A stretch of DNA of 64,000 nucleotides, taken from NCBI RefSeq assembly GCF_000701505.1, contig NZ_JNJB01000017.1:34955-98954 (forward strand). Reading direction: 5' to 3'. Source of the stretch: Dyadobacter crusticola DSM 16708 (GTDB lineage Bacteria; Bacteroidota; Bacteroidia; Cytophagales; Spirosomataceae). Positions 26,356 to 34,834 of this stretch are shown one piece after another. The notes beneath the pieces are model-generated. The model saw only the letters and a list, made by a program, of their open reading frames with translations. It ran no database searches and had not been told where the DNA came from. The translations under genes and the position numbers were made by a program. Numbering within the stretch: the stretch's first letter is position 1; each line of letters opens with the position of its first letter.

Positions 26356-26976
26356 TCAATTCACTTTGATGATCGGATCATCTCCATCCGCTTGTGGTGA
26401 TTCTGGATCTTCCGGAAACTGCCGGCCTGAGCTTGTTCTTGGCGTGTTAAAAGGTGTGTAAGGCTGCGGTTCCGGCTCCGGTGTCACAGGTGGTACCGGA
26501 TCAGTTGGCGGCGGAGTAGTCGGATATACTGTATTCGACTTGCTTTCATTCTCTTTGTCACGCTGGCGCAGGATCAGGAATGCACCGATTGCGATGAATG
26601 CGATTGGCCAGAAATAGCGCTTCAATTCATACCAGATCGGGAAATCGTCGAGCAGCATGACCGCGCCAAATGCGACCAGCACTCCGCCGAGGATCATCAC
26701 CGTCTGGTCTGACGTCTTTTTGTCAAAAAGCGGCTGGGCAGCGCTGTTAGGATCAGTGGAAGTAGTGTAGTTGATAGCAGGACCGGTAGGTAGTACTGCC
26801 CAGAGAATAATATAGATCAGACCTGTCCAACCAAAGCTCGGAGGAATGGGCAACAGCAGCATTACGACGAATAATACCCTGATAATTACAACATCTATTT
26901 GAAAATATTGGGCAAGTCCGGAAGCTACTCCACCAAAAACGGCTTGCTCAGGGATGCGGTGCAATTTCTTTTCCAT
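26356..26976 (-). CDS. PspC domain membrane protein
   Basis: A 206-residue protein. The PspC domain at the N-terminus (K-L-H-R-I-P-E-Q-A-V-F-G-G-V-A-S-G-L-A-Q-Y-F) is followed by a helix pair of the LiaI type (F-W-P-I-A-F-I-A-I-G-A-F-L-I-L). A Pro-rich C-terminal tail follows (T-P-P-P-T-D-P-V-P-P-V-T-P-E-P-E-P-Q-P), probably cytoplasmic or periplasmic linker. PspC-type proteins sense inner-membrane stress. It opens the operon with the LiaI- and LiaF-like genes, and a good promoter box lies just upstream. Confidence 0.88.
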   Translation of the reverse strand: MEKKLHRIPEQAVFGGVASGLAQYFQIDVVIIRVLFVVMLLLPIPPSFGWTGLIYIILWAVLPTGPAINYTTSTDPNSAAQPLFDKKTSDQTVMILGGVLVAFGAVMLLDDFPIWYELKRYFWPIAFIAIGAFLILRQRDKENESKSNTVYPTTPPPTDPVPPVTPEPEPQPYTPFNTPRTSSGRQFPEDPESPQADGDDPIIKVN

Positions 26977-27001
26977 AGTTAGTTTAGCGTTTATTTGTAT
27001 T

Positions 27002-27033
27002 CAAAGGTAGTAGGTAATACAAGATACTGTAAA
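27002..27033 (-). promoter_or_regulatory. promoter of the pspC-liaI-liaF-like operon
   Basis: On the minus strand, TACCTTTG at 27009-27002 fits TAnnTTTG exactly, and TTTA at 27033-27030 (3 of 4 bases of TTTG) is spaced 20 bases away. The ATG of the PspC-domain gene is 26 bases downstream of the -7 box. Confidence 0.55.
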
Positions 27034-27113
27034 CCGGGAAAGTATTATCGGTAAAACGACGTGTTAAGCGGATATTTTCAGTGAAAACGAAAAAATAGGA
27101 GGGAAAAGTCGTG

Positions 27114-27737
27114 CTATTGTTCTTCCAGCGCTTCCAGAATGTCCATCATGCTGCCGAAATCCTTGTAGCCGGGACGAATTTCATCGCTTCCGCGCAATGC
27201 AATCCCGACATTGCCTGGCAGGTTATTCAGTGCATTCAGGGCAAATTCATCGTCAAAGCCAAAGCCAACCAAGATTGGATGCTCGCTGGCCAATGCGGGT
27301 AGGATTTGCAGCCAATCTTCTGTCAAAGCGGCATTTGCATCGCTTTCGAGCAAGAAGTGCGAGGCGGCACCTTCGTACCTGTCCAGCAGTGACTGGATTT
27401 CATCAGGTTCGTATAAATCCACGCTGATGCGCAGGATAAGCGGGAGGCCGAGCTCACTTTTCATGTAGCCCAGCAAACCCGAATGTTCCACCTGCACTGC
27501 GTGGACGGGGTAGTTATTCAGTTTGGCAAAAATTGACTCTGCATTATTGTCTGCCGTTTCTGCTACCAATGTGACACCAGCAAGCCAGGAACAAATATCT
27601 TCAAACTTTTTCGGTGAGATGTAGTTAGGAGCATCTTCATCAATAGAAAAACCAAGCATTTCGACTCCCATTCCGGCGCAATAACGAGCATCGGACAAAT
27701 TGGTAACATTGCTGATTTTTACTGTTCTGGTTAGCAT
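27114..27737 (-). CDS. TrpF-like (phosphoribosylanthranilate isomerase-type) barrel, probably degenerate
   Basis: The 207-residue product resembles TrpF: it begins V-K-I-S-N-V-T-N-L-S-D-A-R-Y-C-A-G, matching K-I-C-G-x-T-N-x-E-D-A of the family, with a following G-x-x-x-L-G-F and I-S-P-K-K-F segment. The catalytic Cys of K-I-C-G is Ser here, and the usual catalytic Asp is not evident in the matching strand (H-F-L-L-E-S-D-A). No other trp gene is present. It may therefore be an inactive or repurposed barrel. It follows the DUF2442 gene by 22 bases and is probably co-transcribed with it. Confidence 0.65.
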   Translation of the reverse strand: MLTRTVKISNVTNLSDARYCAGMGVEMLGFSIDEDAPNYISPKKFEDICSWLAGVTLVAETADNNAESIFAKLNNYPVHAVQVEHSGLLGYMKSELGLPLILRISVDLYEPDEIQSLLDRYEGAASHFLLESDANAALTEDWLQILPALASEHPILVGFGFDDEFALNALNNLPGNVGIALRGSDEIRPGYKDFGSMMDILEALEEQ

Positions 27738-27759
27738 TGGTATTAGTACTTGTAAGTCA

Positions 27760-28122
27760 TCAATTGATTAAAATCTTTTCTTCCAGCAGCAACCCTCTAA
27801 GGCTGATGTCAACGTCCAGGTTCGGCCAGTGAATGCCGGCTTCAGATATGGTATATTGATCCAGATCCCAGTCTATCGCTTTTTTTAGATATGGAAAAGA
27901 TGATAATGGTCTGGTTATTACTTTTTTATTACTTAGTATGAACAGCGCCAGATCAAGATCCCTCGCAAATCCGAAGTGCCGGATTTGCAACTCTTTTTCC
28001 TGAATAAAATGATCGAGTTCATCTGCAATTTCAACGACCTCTTCGTCGTTCGTTCCGTTCAAAAAAGCTTGAAGCTCTTCACTTATCGAAGGTATCATGC
28101 CAGGCTTGAATGGTGTTTCCAT
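27760..28122 (-). CDS. DUF2442 family protein
   Basis: A 120-residue protein whose C-terminal 70 residues fit DUF2442: I-T-R-P-L-S-S-F-P-Y-L, then Y-T-I-S-E-A-G-I-H-W-P-N-L-D-V-D-I-S-L-R. DUF2442 proteins are small proteins often encoded next to DUF4160 and proposed to form toxin-antitoxin-like pairs; neither role is proven. The first 50 residues form a separate acidic, helical segment. Its start lies 44 bases inside the DUF4160 gene. An in-frame ATG 24 bases later is an alternative start that would shorten the overlap to 20 bases. Confidence 0.8.
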   Translation of the reverse strand: METPFKPGMIPSISEELQAFLNGTNDEEVVEIADELDHFIQEKELQIRHFGFARDLDLALFILSNKKVITRPLSSFPYLKKAIDWDLDQYTISEAGIHWPNLDVDISLRGLLLEEKILIN

Positions 28123-28315
28123 AGTTACAGACGATTATATCTAAGATGCTCCTTATTTCTTTCTTCTTGAACCCGTGATTATATGAAATCATGATCGCTG
28201 GTGCCAAAACTATCCGTGCATTACATGCTCCTTTTTCAACATGAATATGAATGGGCTCGTGCTCGTTCATATAGAAGAAGAACCGAAAACCATTGATGTA
28301 AAGTACGGTTGGCAT
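28079..28315 (-). CDS. DUF4160 family protein
   Basis: A 78-residue protein beginning M-P-T-V-L-Y-I-N-G-F-R-F-F-F-Y, followed by E-H-E-P-I-H-I-H-V-E-K-G, the signature of DUF4160. I chose the ATG at 28315, because the 27 codons upstream of it do not fit the family. The His-x-His motif recalls a metal-binding or nuclease-like site, but no activity is established. It overlaps the DUF2442 gene by 44 bases, in the order seen for these pairs in many bacteria. Confidence 0.82.
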   Translation of the reverse strand: MPTVLYINGFRFFFYMNEHEPIHIHVEKGACNARIVLAPAIMISYNHGFKKKEIRSILDIIVCNYGNTIQAWHDTFDK

Positions 28316-28423
28316 ATCGAAATTAGCTAAAAAGTTACAGAAACAAACATGGGCGAAGATCGGCCGCTTGCGCAACCAGTCTTCGCCCTTGGTCATGTAA
28401 TGAAGGAATGTTCAGTCTGCTGG

Positions 28424-29566
28424 CTACTTCGCCGAAAACTTATACTTCGTCGTAGTCTCGTAAGTATCGCCGGGTTTCAGTACCGTTGAAGGGAACTGAG
28501 GCTGGTTTGGCGAATCAGGATAATGTTCGGTCTCAAGGCAAAAGCCAAATCGTTTCGAAAATGTCGCATTCTTGCCCTTCAATGTTCCGTCCAGAAAGTT
28601 GCCCGAGTAGAATTGAACAGCTGGCTCGGTTGTGAAAACTTCCATGAACCGGCCGCTTTCAGGATCTTTGACGGTCGCAAAAAGCATTAGTCCGGGCTCT
28701 GTTCTCTTGATTACCCAGCAGTGGTCATAACCACCGCCATTCTTGATCTGCTCGTCTTCCGTCTTGTTGATCCCCGCGCCGATTTTTGTTGGTTTACGGA
28801 AGTCGAAAGGTGTGCCTTCCACTGCTCTCAGCTTGCCGGTAGGAATGAGTGTAGCGTCAATCGGTACAATGCTGTCGGAAGCGAGGAAAACCTCGTGATC
28901 GAGGATGTCCCGTTTCAGGCCGGTCAGGTTAAAGTAAGAGTGATTTGTCAGGTTTAGTACGGTTGTCTTGTCGGTAGTAGCTCGGTACTTAATGGTCAGT
29001 CCATTGTCGTTATCCAGCGTATAAGTGACTTTGACGTTCAGGTTACCGGGATAACCTTCTTCCATATCCTTGCTCACGTATTCGAGCTGTAAACCCACAA
29101 TAGAGTCTTCCTTGATCTCTGTAGCTTTCCAGAGTACTTTATCAAAACCTTTCTTGCCTCCGTGCAGTGAGTTTGGTCCATTGTTGATTGCGAGTGAATA
29201 CTCCTTGCCTTCAAGCGTAAACTTGCCTTTTGCAATCCTGTTACCGTAACGCCCGACCAGCGCGCCGAAAAACGGGTGTTCGGCCAGGTAAGGCTGCAGA
29301 GAGTCAAATCCCAGTACTACGTCTGTCCATTCGCCTTTTTTATCAGGCGCGGTGAGTTTGGTGATGATACCGCCGTAATTGGTGATGTTGACGGTCATTC
29401 CGTTTCCGTTTGTGAGCGTGTACAGATCTGCTTTTTGTCCGTCTGGCAGTTCGCCAAAAGTTTCTTTAGAAATTGTGCTTATCATTTTTTCTTCCTTCTT
29501 TGTTTGAGAGCAGCTGAAAATGCCGAAGCCGATCAGTGCCGTGAGTAAAATGGGTAGCTTTTTCAT
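28424..29566 (-). CDS. galM: galactose mutarotase (aldose 1-epimerase), lipoprotein
   Basis: Interconverts alpha and beta anomers of galactose or glucose ahead of galactokinase. The 380-residue protein has a signal peptide ending in I-F-S-C, so it is probably a lipoprotein facing the periplasm, a common variant in Bacteroidota. The family markers are present: N-G-P-N-S-L-H-G-G-K near residue 110 with the catalytic His, N-L-T-N-H-S-Y-F-N-L near 195 with the second His, G-G-G-Y-D-H-C-W-V near 280, and a catalytic Glu in C-L-E-T-E-H-Y-P-D-S near 345. It follows galK by 36 bases. Confidence 0.93.
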   Translation of the reverse strand: MKKLPILLTALIGFGIFSCSQTKKEEKMISTISKETFGELPDGQKADLYTLTNGNGMTVNITNYGGIITKLTAPDKKGEWTDVVLGFDSLQPYLAEHPFFGALVGRYGNRIAKGKFTLEGKEYSLAINNGPNSLHGGKKGFDKVLWKATEIKEDSIVGLQLEYVSKDMEEGYPGNLNVKVTYTLDNDNGLTIKYRATTDKTTVLNLTNHSYFNLTGLKRDILDHEVFLASDSIVPIDATLIPTGKLRAVEGTPFDFRKPTKIGAGINKTEDEQIKNGGGYDHCWVIKRTEPGLMLFATVKDPESGRFMEVFTTEPAVQFYSGNFLDGTLKGKNATFSKRFGFCLETEHYPDSPNQPQFPSTVLKPGDTYETTTKYKFSAK

Positions 29567-29602
29567 AATGAAAGGTTAAAGTTTGCGTCAGTAAGGTTGC
29601 GG

Positions 29603-30781
29603 TCAGCTGATGATTTCCTCGGTACCATTGGTAATTTTTACACGGTAGCAGGGCAAATCGATATTGTATTCTTTCTTGTAAGCCTGCTTCATTTGTTCTT
29701 CAAAGGCTTCTACTGCATTTTTCTTTACCAAATTTATGGTACAACCGCCGAATCCGCCGCCCATCATCCGGGCCCCGAGCACATTTTCATTGTCCCTCGT
29801 TTGCAGAACAAGAAAGTCCAGTTCCGGACAGCTTACTTCATATTCATGTTGCAGGCCGTCGTGGGTTGCGTACATTTTTTGGCCAAAATCGGCCAGGTTA
29901 CCCAACACAAGCAGGTCACAAGCATCTTGTACGCGCTGAATTTCTTCTGTAATAAACTTGCAACGCCGGTAAACCACGTCACCTAGTTCATCGCGGTGTG
30001 CTTCTACAAGCGAAGGAGCTACATCGCGCAGGCTCCGGATCGCAGGATCATATTTTTGCAGGATAGAAACCCCTTTTTCGCATTCCAGCCGCCGCGTATT
30101 GTATTCCGAACTGGCGAGTGAATGCTTGACACTCGTATCACAGAGCACCAGCAGGTAATCGTCCATCGGGAATGGGAAGTATTCGTATTCCAGTGAGCGG
30201 CAGTCCAGGCGGATCACCTGCTCCTGCTTTCCGAATGCAGACGCAAACTGGTCCATAATGCCGCATTGTACGCCCACATACTCGTTTTCCGCCTTTTGCG
30301 ACAATTTTACGATACTAAATCGATCCAGCCCGAGTCCGAACATTTCGTTCAATCCAAAGAGCAGGCAGCATTCCAATGCAGCCGAAGAGGATAGCCCTGC
30401 GCCCACAGGCACATCGCCGCCAAAAGCCGCATTAAAACCACCTACTTTCAAGCCCTTCTTATAAATCTGCTCGATAATTCCAATCTGATAGTGCGGCCAG
30501 GAAGCTGCTGGTTTTGAAAGATCATCGAGCGAAAATGTATATGTCTCGTCCAGGTCGGCAGCATATAGCACAACCTGCTGGTCAGCACGCGGACTGATCA
30601 CGAAGTACACAGCTTTATCGACGCTCGCAGGCAATACAAACCCGTCGTTATAGTCGGTATGCTCACCGATCAGGTTGATCCGGCCGGGCGACCTGAAAAC
30701 CCTTACATCATTTTCGCTGCCGAATTTGTGGAAATATTTCTCCCTAACTGCCTCTAATATATTTGATTCTGAGTCTGTCAT
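29603..30781 (-). CDS. galK: galactokinase
   Basis: Phosphorylates galactose to galactose 1-phosphate, first committed step of the Leloir pathway. The 392-residue protein has the GHMP-kinase motifs: G-R-I-N-L-I-G-E-H-T-D-Y-N-D-G-F-V-L-P near residue 32, P-V-G-A-G-L-S-S-S-A-A-L-E near 126 as ATP-binding motif, and G-A-R-M-M-G-G-G-F-G-G near 340. Length and motifs suggest an active enzyme. It lies between the 2-hydroxyacid dehydrogenase gene (18 bases upstream) and galM (36 bases downstream), so these three genes form one operon; galT and galE are not in view. Confidence 0.96.
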   Translation of the reverse strand: MTDSESNILEAVREKYFHKFGSENDVRVFRSPGRINLIGEHTDYNDGFVLPASVDKAVYFVISPRADQQVVLYAADLDETYTFSLDDLSKPAASWPHYQIGIIEQIYKKGLKVGGFNAAFGGDVPVGAGLSSSAALECCLLFGLNEMFGLGLDRFSIVKLSQKAENEYVGVQCGIMDQFASAFGKQEQVIRLDCRSLEYEYFPFPMDDYLLVLCDTSVKHSLASSEYNTRRLECEKGVSILQKYDPAIRSLRDVAPSLVEAHRDELGDVVYRRCKFITEEIQRVQDACDLLVLGNLADFGQKMYATHDGLQHEYEVSCPELDFLVLQTRDNENVLGARMMGGGFGGCTINLVKKNAVEAFEEQMKQAYKKEYNIDLPCYRVKITNGTEEIIS

Positions 30782-30799
30782 TTTTAGCTTTTTAAATAA

Positions 30800-31738
30800 T
30801 CAATAACCTCTGAAAAGGTCAACTTCATTGGCCGGGCTTCCTCCGTTTTCTATTGCGAAAATGTTGTTGAGGAATAAATCTACTTTGCCCATATGTTCAT
30901 TCCTGTGTCCGCCGCCGGTGTGTTGGGTTAAAATCACATTCGGCATTTTCCAGAGCGGACTGTCTTCAGGAAGCGGTTCGAATTCCGTTACATCCAGCAC
31001 CGCACCATCCAGCTGCCCTGAATTCAGCACTTCCATTAATGCTTTTTCATCCGTAGTACTGCCCCTTCCTACGCTCGCATACACGCTCGTCTTTTTCATT
31101 TTGGAAAAAAACTCCGCGTCTGCGAAATGAGTTGCAGTACCAGGCAATGTATTTATTACCAGATCGGCATTCGGGAGCGCTTCCAGCAACTCTTCGCGAC
31201 TGTGCAGGTCAGCATCGGGGGAGGTACGCGCCATCATGTGGGTAGTGCAGCCGAGTCCTTTCAGTATCGCGTTCACAGCCTGGCCAATCGTGCCGGCGCC
31301 AAGTATGATCGTGTTCTGGTTATAAAGCAGTTTGAGCTCCGCACGTAATTTCGATCCCACCCATTCTGATTTTTGTTTGAGCAGCGTGAGCGTGTCCAGG
31401 CCACGGTACAATGCAAGTACCCCGCCCACAATGGTTTCTGCGCAGGGCCGCGCAAACCAGTCGCCCATATTCGCCACTTTCACGCCTTCCGGTAGCGGAG
31501 TTGTACTGTATTGATCAAAGCCTGCCGAATCGAGCTGCCAGAATTTGAGCTTTTCCGGTTTTTGCTTAAACCAATCTCCCGGCGGGTTGCCCAGAATGTA
31601 GTCGGCTGCAAGAAAGTAACCCAATGCCTCTTCCTGGCTTGTATGCTCTGTTCGGTACTGTATCGTGTGCTCAGGCAAAGTTTCCGTCAGCTTGCTTCTC
31701 AGTGAAGCATCCAGTGTGGCGTGGCAGTAAATAGTCAT
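30800..31738 (-). CDS. D-isomer-specific 2-hydroxyacid dehydrogenase
   Basis: NAD(P)-dependent reductase of 2-keto acids, 312 residues. The nucleotide-binding loop is I-I-L-G-A-G-T-I-G-Q-A-V near residue 140. The catalytic trio is Arg in S-V-G-R-G-S-T near residue 228, Glu in T-E-F-E-P-L-P-E near 254, and His in L-T-Q-H-T-G-G-G near 275. I chose the ATG at 31738 (M-T-I-Y-C-H-A-T) over one 24 bases upstream. The substrate is not clear. It leads the operon with galK and galM, which hints at a sugar-derived acid, but that is inference. Confidence 0.87.
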   Translation of the reverse strand: MTIYCHATLDASLRSKLTETLPEHTIQYRTEHTSQEEALGYFLAADYILGNPPGDWFKQKPEKLKFWQLDSAGFDQYSTTPLPEGVKVANMGDWFARPCAETIVGGVLALYRGLDTLTLLKQKSEWVGSKLRAELKLLYNQNTIILGAGTIGQAVNAILKGLGCTTHMMARTSPDADLHSREELLEALPNADLVINTLPGTATHFADAEFFSKMKKTSVYASVGRGSTTDEKALMEVLNSGQLDGAVLDVTEFEPLPEDSPLWKMPNVILTQHTGGGHRNEHMGKVDLFLNNIFAIENGGSPANEVDLFRGY

Positions 31739-31802
31739 TTTATTCGGTGGTTTGAAAAGCAAGGTAAAATGATTTCTCTGAATTCTGGTTGAGAGGCCAA
31801 AC

Positions 31803-32339
31803 TTAGACCCCCTCTTTTCTCCGGTCTATACTGGCCAAAATCTTAGCGGCCCTGGACTTGAATGCAGCGCTTTCAAACGGAAGCCGCTCTTCAATCACAA
31901 ATTTCAGCTCCGTTCCCAGCTCAGGATAAATGCGGGAAAGATTATACACGATCGTGAGCGAAAACACCCGCACTGCAATCGCCGACTGCCTGTCCTGAAT
32001 AATCCTGAATGCCGTTTCGATGAGCTCCGCATGAAATTCTTCCGGTACCGGCACACATTCCAGAATGCGCGCACTGTTCCGCAGTACTGCGTTATGCACA
32101 TCTGTCCGCCCGAGCTGCTGCACGAGCGTTCCTGTAAAAGGCTGTACCAGCTCAGGGTTTTTCCGTGCCGCAATGCTCAAACTATGCGCCGCCCGTTGCA
32201 CAAGCCGCGGATCTTCCGACAAAAAGCATGCAACCAGCTCGCGAAAAGTTTCCGGCGAAGCAGCAGCGTACTCAGCAATAGCGACTGCTTTTTGTTTGGA
32301 TAACCGCTCGCCAGCCAGCAATTCAGCTTTAATTTCCAT
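31803..32339 (-). CDS. HEAT-repeat-like alpha-helical hypothetical protein
   Basis: I do not recognise a family for this 178-residue protein. It has no signal peptide and is predicted all-helical, with paired helices resembling HEAT repeats: A-V-A-I-A-E-Y-A-A, D-P-R-L-V-Q-R-A-A-H-S-L-S, D-V-H-N-A-V-L-R-N-S-A-R-I-L, I-A-V-R-V-F-S-L-T-I-V-Y-N-L. Such repeats are usually protein-binding scaffolds. I chose the ATG at 32339, since the codons upstream lie in a strong hairpin that ends the fumC transcript. Expression may therefore depend on read-through from fumC or on a promoter I cannot see. Confidence 0.6.
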   Translation of the reverse strand: MEIKAELLAGERLSKQKAVAIAEYAAASPETFRELVACFLSEDPRLVQRAAHSLSIAARKNPELVQPFTGTLVQQLGRTDVHNAVLRNSARILECVPVPEEFHAELIETAFRIIQDRQSAIAVRVFSLTIVYNLSRIYPELGTELKFVIEERLPFESAAFKSRAAKILASIDRRKEGV

Positions 32340-32346
32340 CTTATCT

Positions 32347-32390
32347 GAAAGAAAGAATGCTCTGCTATATGGCAGAGCATTCAAAAAAGC
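32347..32390 (-). terminator. hairpin terminator after fumC
   Basis: A perfect 11-base inverted repeat (32355-32365 GAATGCTCTGC and 32372-32382 GCAGAGCATTC, loop of 6) is followed on the minus strand by TTTCTTTCAG. It lies between the fumC stop and the HEAT-like gene start, only 15 bases before that start, so it could also act as an attenuator. Confidence 0.72.
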
Positions 32391-32406
32391 AGAAAAATGG
32401 TGATTT

Positions 32407-33807
32407 CTATTTGTTGTCTCCCACCATATCCTCAGGTTTTACCCACGCATCGAATTCTTCAGGGGTAAGGTATCCCAGCGCAACAGCTGTTTCTTTGAGT
32501 GTAGAGCCATTTTTGTGCGCAGTCTGTGCGATCTCGGCTGCTTTGTAGTAACCGATTTTGGTATTCAATGCAGTAACCAGCATCAAAGAGTTATTGACGT
32601 GTTTTTTAATGTTCTCGTGCAGCGGCTCGATCCCTACGGCGCAGTTGTCATTGAAAGAAACACACGCATCGCCGATCAATCTCGCTGAATGCAGGAAGTT
32701 GTACGCCATCAAAGGTTTAAAAACATTCAGTTCAAAATGTCCGTTTGATCCGCCGATACCGATTGCCACATCATTTCCCATTACCTGCGCAGCTACCATT
32801 GTGATCGCCTCGCATTGTGTCGGGTTCACTTTACCCGGCATAATGGAGCTTCCCGGCTCATTGTCCGGAATATGGATCTCTCCAATCCCCGAGCGCGGGC
32901 CTGACGAAAGCATACGGATATCGTTCCCGATTTTCATCAGACTAACCGCTACTGTTTTCAATGCGCCGTGTGCTTCCACAATCGCGTCGTGTGCAGCCAA
33001 GGCTTCGAACTTGTTTTCGGCGGTAATAAATGGAAGACCTGTGAGCGCAGCAATGTGGCGGGCCACATTTTCCGAGTATCCTTCGGGAGTATTGATCCCT
33101 GTACCTACTGCTGTTCCGCCGAGTGCAAGCTCAGAAAGGTGAGCAAGTGAGTTATAGATCGCACGCAATCCATGGTCAAGCTGGGAAGCGTATCCCGAAA
33201 ACTCCTGGCCAAGTGTAAGCGGGGTCGCATCCATAAAGTGCGTACGGCCGATTTTTACCACATTCCTGAAAGCTTCCGCTTTTGCCTTCAATGTATCCCG
33301 CAGCTTGGTAATACCCGGGATAGTTACATCTACCAGTATTTTGTAAGCTGCAATGTGCATTGCAGTCGGGTAAGTATCATTGGAAGACTGAGACTTGTTC
33401 ACATCGTCATTCGGGTGCAGGAACTTGGTCTTATCAGCCAGCTCGCCGCCCTGTAACACGTGTCCGCGGTAAGCAATTACCTCGTTACAGTTCATGTTAG
33501 ACTGCGTTCCGGAGCCGGTTTGCCACACTACGAGCGGGAACTGATCGTCGAGCTGCTCAGTCAGGATCTCGTCACAAACCTGCCCGATCAAGTCACTTTT
33601 TTCCTTTGGAAGCACGCCAGCTTCGTAATTGGTAATCGCGGCGGCTTTTTTCAGGTATGCAAATGCCTTGATAATCTCCTTTGGCATTTTGTTGATATCC
33701 TGCGCAATCGGGAAGTTTTGGATTGATCGTTGCGTTTGAGCACCCCAGTATACATGGGCGGGTACCTGCACTTCGCCCATGGTATCTTTTTCTATACGGT
33801 ATTCCAT
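32407..33807 (-). CDS. fumC: class II fumarate hydratase
   Basis: Iron-independent fumarase of the citric acid cycle, converting fumarate to malate in the cytoplasm. The 466-residue product has the family signature [12 protein letters not shown] near residue 320 with the catalytic Ser, the active-site [14 protein letters not shown] near 140, and the [10 protein letters not shown] motif near 100, and T-H-F-M-D-A-T-P near 190. All standard residues are present. A strong hairpin terminator follows. Class II fumarase is the usual oxygen-stable form. Confidence 0.97.
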   Translation of the reverse strand: MEYRIEKDTMGEVQVPAHVYWGAQTQRSIQNFPIAQDINKMPKEIIKAFAYLKKAAAITNYEAGVLPKEKSDLIGQVCDEILTEQLDDQFPLVVWQTGSGTQSNMNCNEVIAYRGHVLQGGELADKTKFLHPNDDVNKSQSSNDTYPTAMHIAAYKILVDVTIPGITKLRDTLKAKAEAFRNVVKIGRTHFMDATPLTLGQEFSGYASQLDHGLRAIYNSLAHLSELALGGTAVGTGINTPEGYSENVARHIAALTGLPFITAENKFEALAAHDAIVEAHGALKTVAVSLMKIGNDIRMLSSGPRSGIGEIHIPDNEPGSSIMPGKVNPTQCEAITMVAAQVMGNDVAIGIGGSNGHFELNVFKPLMAYNFLHSARLIGDACVSFNDNCAVGIEPLHENIKKHVNNSLMLVTALNTKIGYYKAAEIAQTAHKNGSTLKETAVALGYLTPEEFDAWVKPEDMVGDNK

Positions 33808-33957
33808 TTTATTTTTTTAGTAGTATAAAAATGAATTGGATTGAGAGGTAAAGTTAGGTTCGGGCTTTTAGTTTTTGTTGTTTTTTGAAGGATAAATGTT
33901 AAGCTCTTTGAAAAGAATGTTTAGATTGGCGGCCTTCAAAAACCAATTTAAGCTGCA

Positions 33958-34692
33958 ATGGTACCTAAAATCAGTATCTACCCGGACTATCATGCAATGA
34001 GCCAGGCGGCGGCAGATCGTGTGATCGCATTGCTGACCAGAAAGCCTGATTCCGTCATCTGTTTGCCTTCCGGAAGTACGCCGCTCGGCATGTTCCGGGC
34101 ACTAGCAGCAGCCAACCAGAAAGGAGAAGTTGACTTTTCTAAGTGCATTTACATTGGTCTTGACGAATGGATCGGTCTGGGTGCAGGTGACGAAGGAAGC
34201 TGCCGTGACCTACTCGATAAAGATTTTCTGAAACCGATCGGCTTCCGGGAGAATCAAATCGTATTTTTCGATGGAAAAGCGATTGATCCAGAGGCGGAAT
34301 GCGTGCGGGTGAACAAGATTGTGGAAAGTCTCGGCGGACTCGACCTGATCGTTCTTGGGATTGGAATGAATGGTCACCTCGCATTAAATGAGCCGGGAAC
34401 ACCGTGGGATACCTACGCGCATATTTCCGAGCTCGATCCGCTCACAGTCGAAGTGGGGCAGAAATATTTTAACGAGCCGACGCCTCTTACCCGGGGCATT
34501 ACGGTTGGGATCAGACATATTTTGGAGGCAAAAACAGCGATTCTGATCGGCTCGGGAGCGGCCAAGTCGCAGGTAATCGCCCGCGCATTGGCATTCCCGG
34601 TAACAGCCGACTTCCCGGCCACTGTTTTGCAAAATCATTTCAATGCAGAGTTTATATTGGATAAAGAAGCTGCGAGTGGATTGGAACTTTAA
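33958..34692 (+). CDS. glucosamine-6-phosphate deaminase / 6-phosphogluconolactonase family enzyme
   Basis: A 244-residue member of the NagB/SugarP isomerase superfamily. Family features are L-P-S-G-S-T-P-L-G-M near residue 37 for phosphate binding, L-D-E-W-I-G-L near 70 with the proton-relay Asp, and L-G-I-G-M-N-G-H-L-A-L-N-E-P-G near 138 with the catalytic His. The I-G-M-N-G-H-L-A-L-N-E motif is closest to NagB deaminases, which make fructose 6-phosphate and ammonia from glucosamine 6-phosphate; the lactonase alternative has a slightly different loop. No nagA or nagE gene is nearby. Confidence 0.8.
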   Translation: MVPKISIYPDYHAMSQAAADRVIALLTRKPDSVICLPSGSTPLGMFRALAAANQKGEVDFSKCIYIGLDEWIGLGAGDEGSCRDLLDKDFLKPIGFRENQIVFFDGKAIDPEAECVRVNKIVESLGGLDLIVLGIGMNGHLALNEPGTPWDTYAHISELDPLTVEVGQKYFNEPTPLTRGITVGIRHILEAKTAILIGSGAAKSQVIARALAFPVTADFPATVLQNHFNAEFILDKEAASGLEL

Positions 34693-34751
34693 GCTCAAAA
34701 AAATCACTTTTGAAGCCTTCGTTTTTTACTTCAAAAAGATAATATATCCGC

Positions 34752-34770
34752 AGGAAAATTGAATTTTCCT
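34752..34770. repeat. perfect palindrome near metE
   Basis: AGGAAAATTGAATTTTCCT, arms of 9 bases around one central base, about 50 bases upstream of the metE -7 box. It could be a regulator site or a weak transcript end for the NagB-like gene. Nothing else supports a choice. Confidence 0.5.
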
Positions 34771-34819
34771 TCATTTCACTTAATTCAAGGGGCATTTTCA
34801 GGTGCTGCATTTTTCATTC

Positions 34820-34827
34820 TAAATTTG
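34820..34827 (+). promoter_or_regulatory. promoter -7 box of the metE riboswitch transcript
   Basis: TAAATTTG fits TAnnTTTG exactly. Transcription would start near 34833, right at the 5' edge of the cobalamin aptamer, which is what a riboswitch promoter should do. The -33 element is weak (TTCA). Confidence 0.55.
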
Positions 34828-34834
34828 ACCAGTT

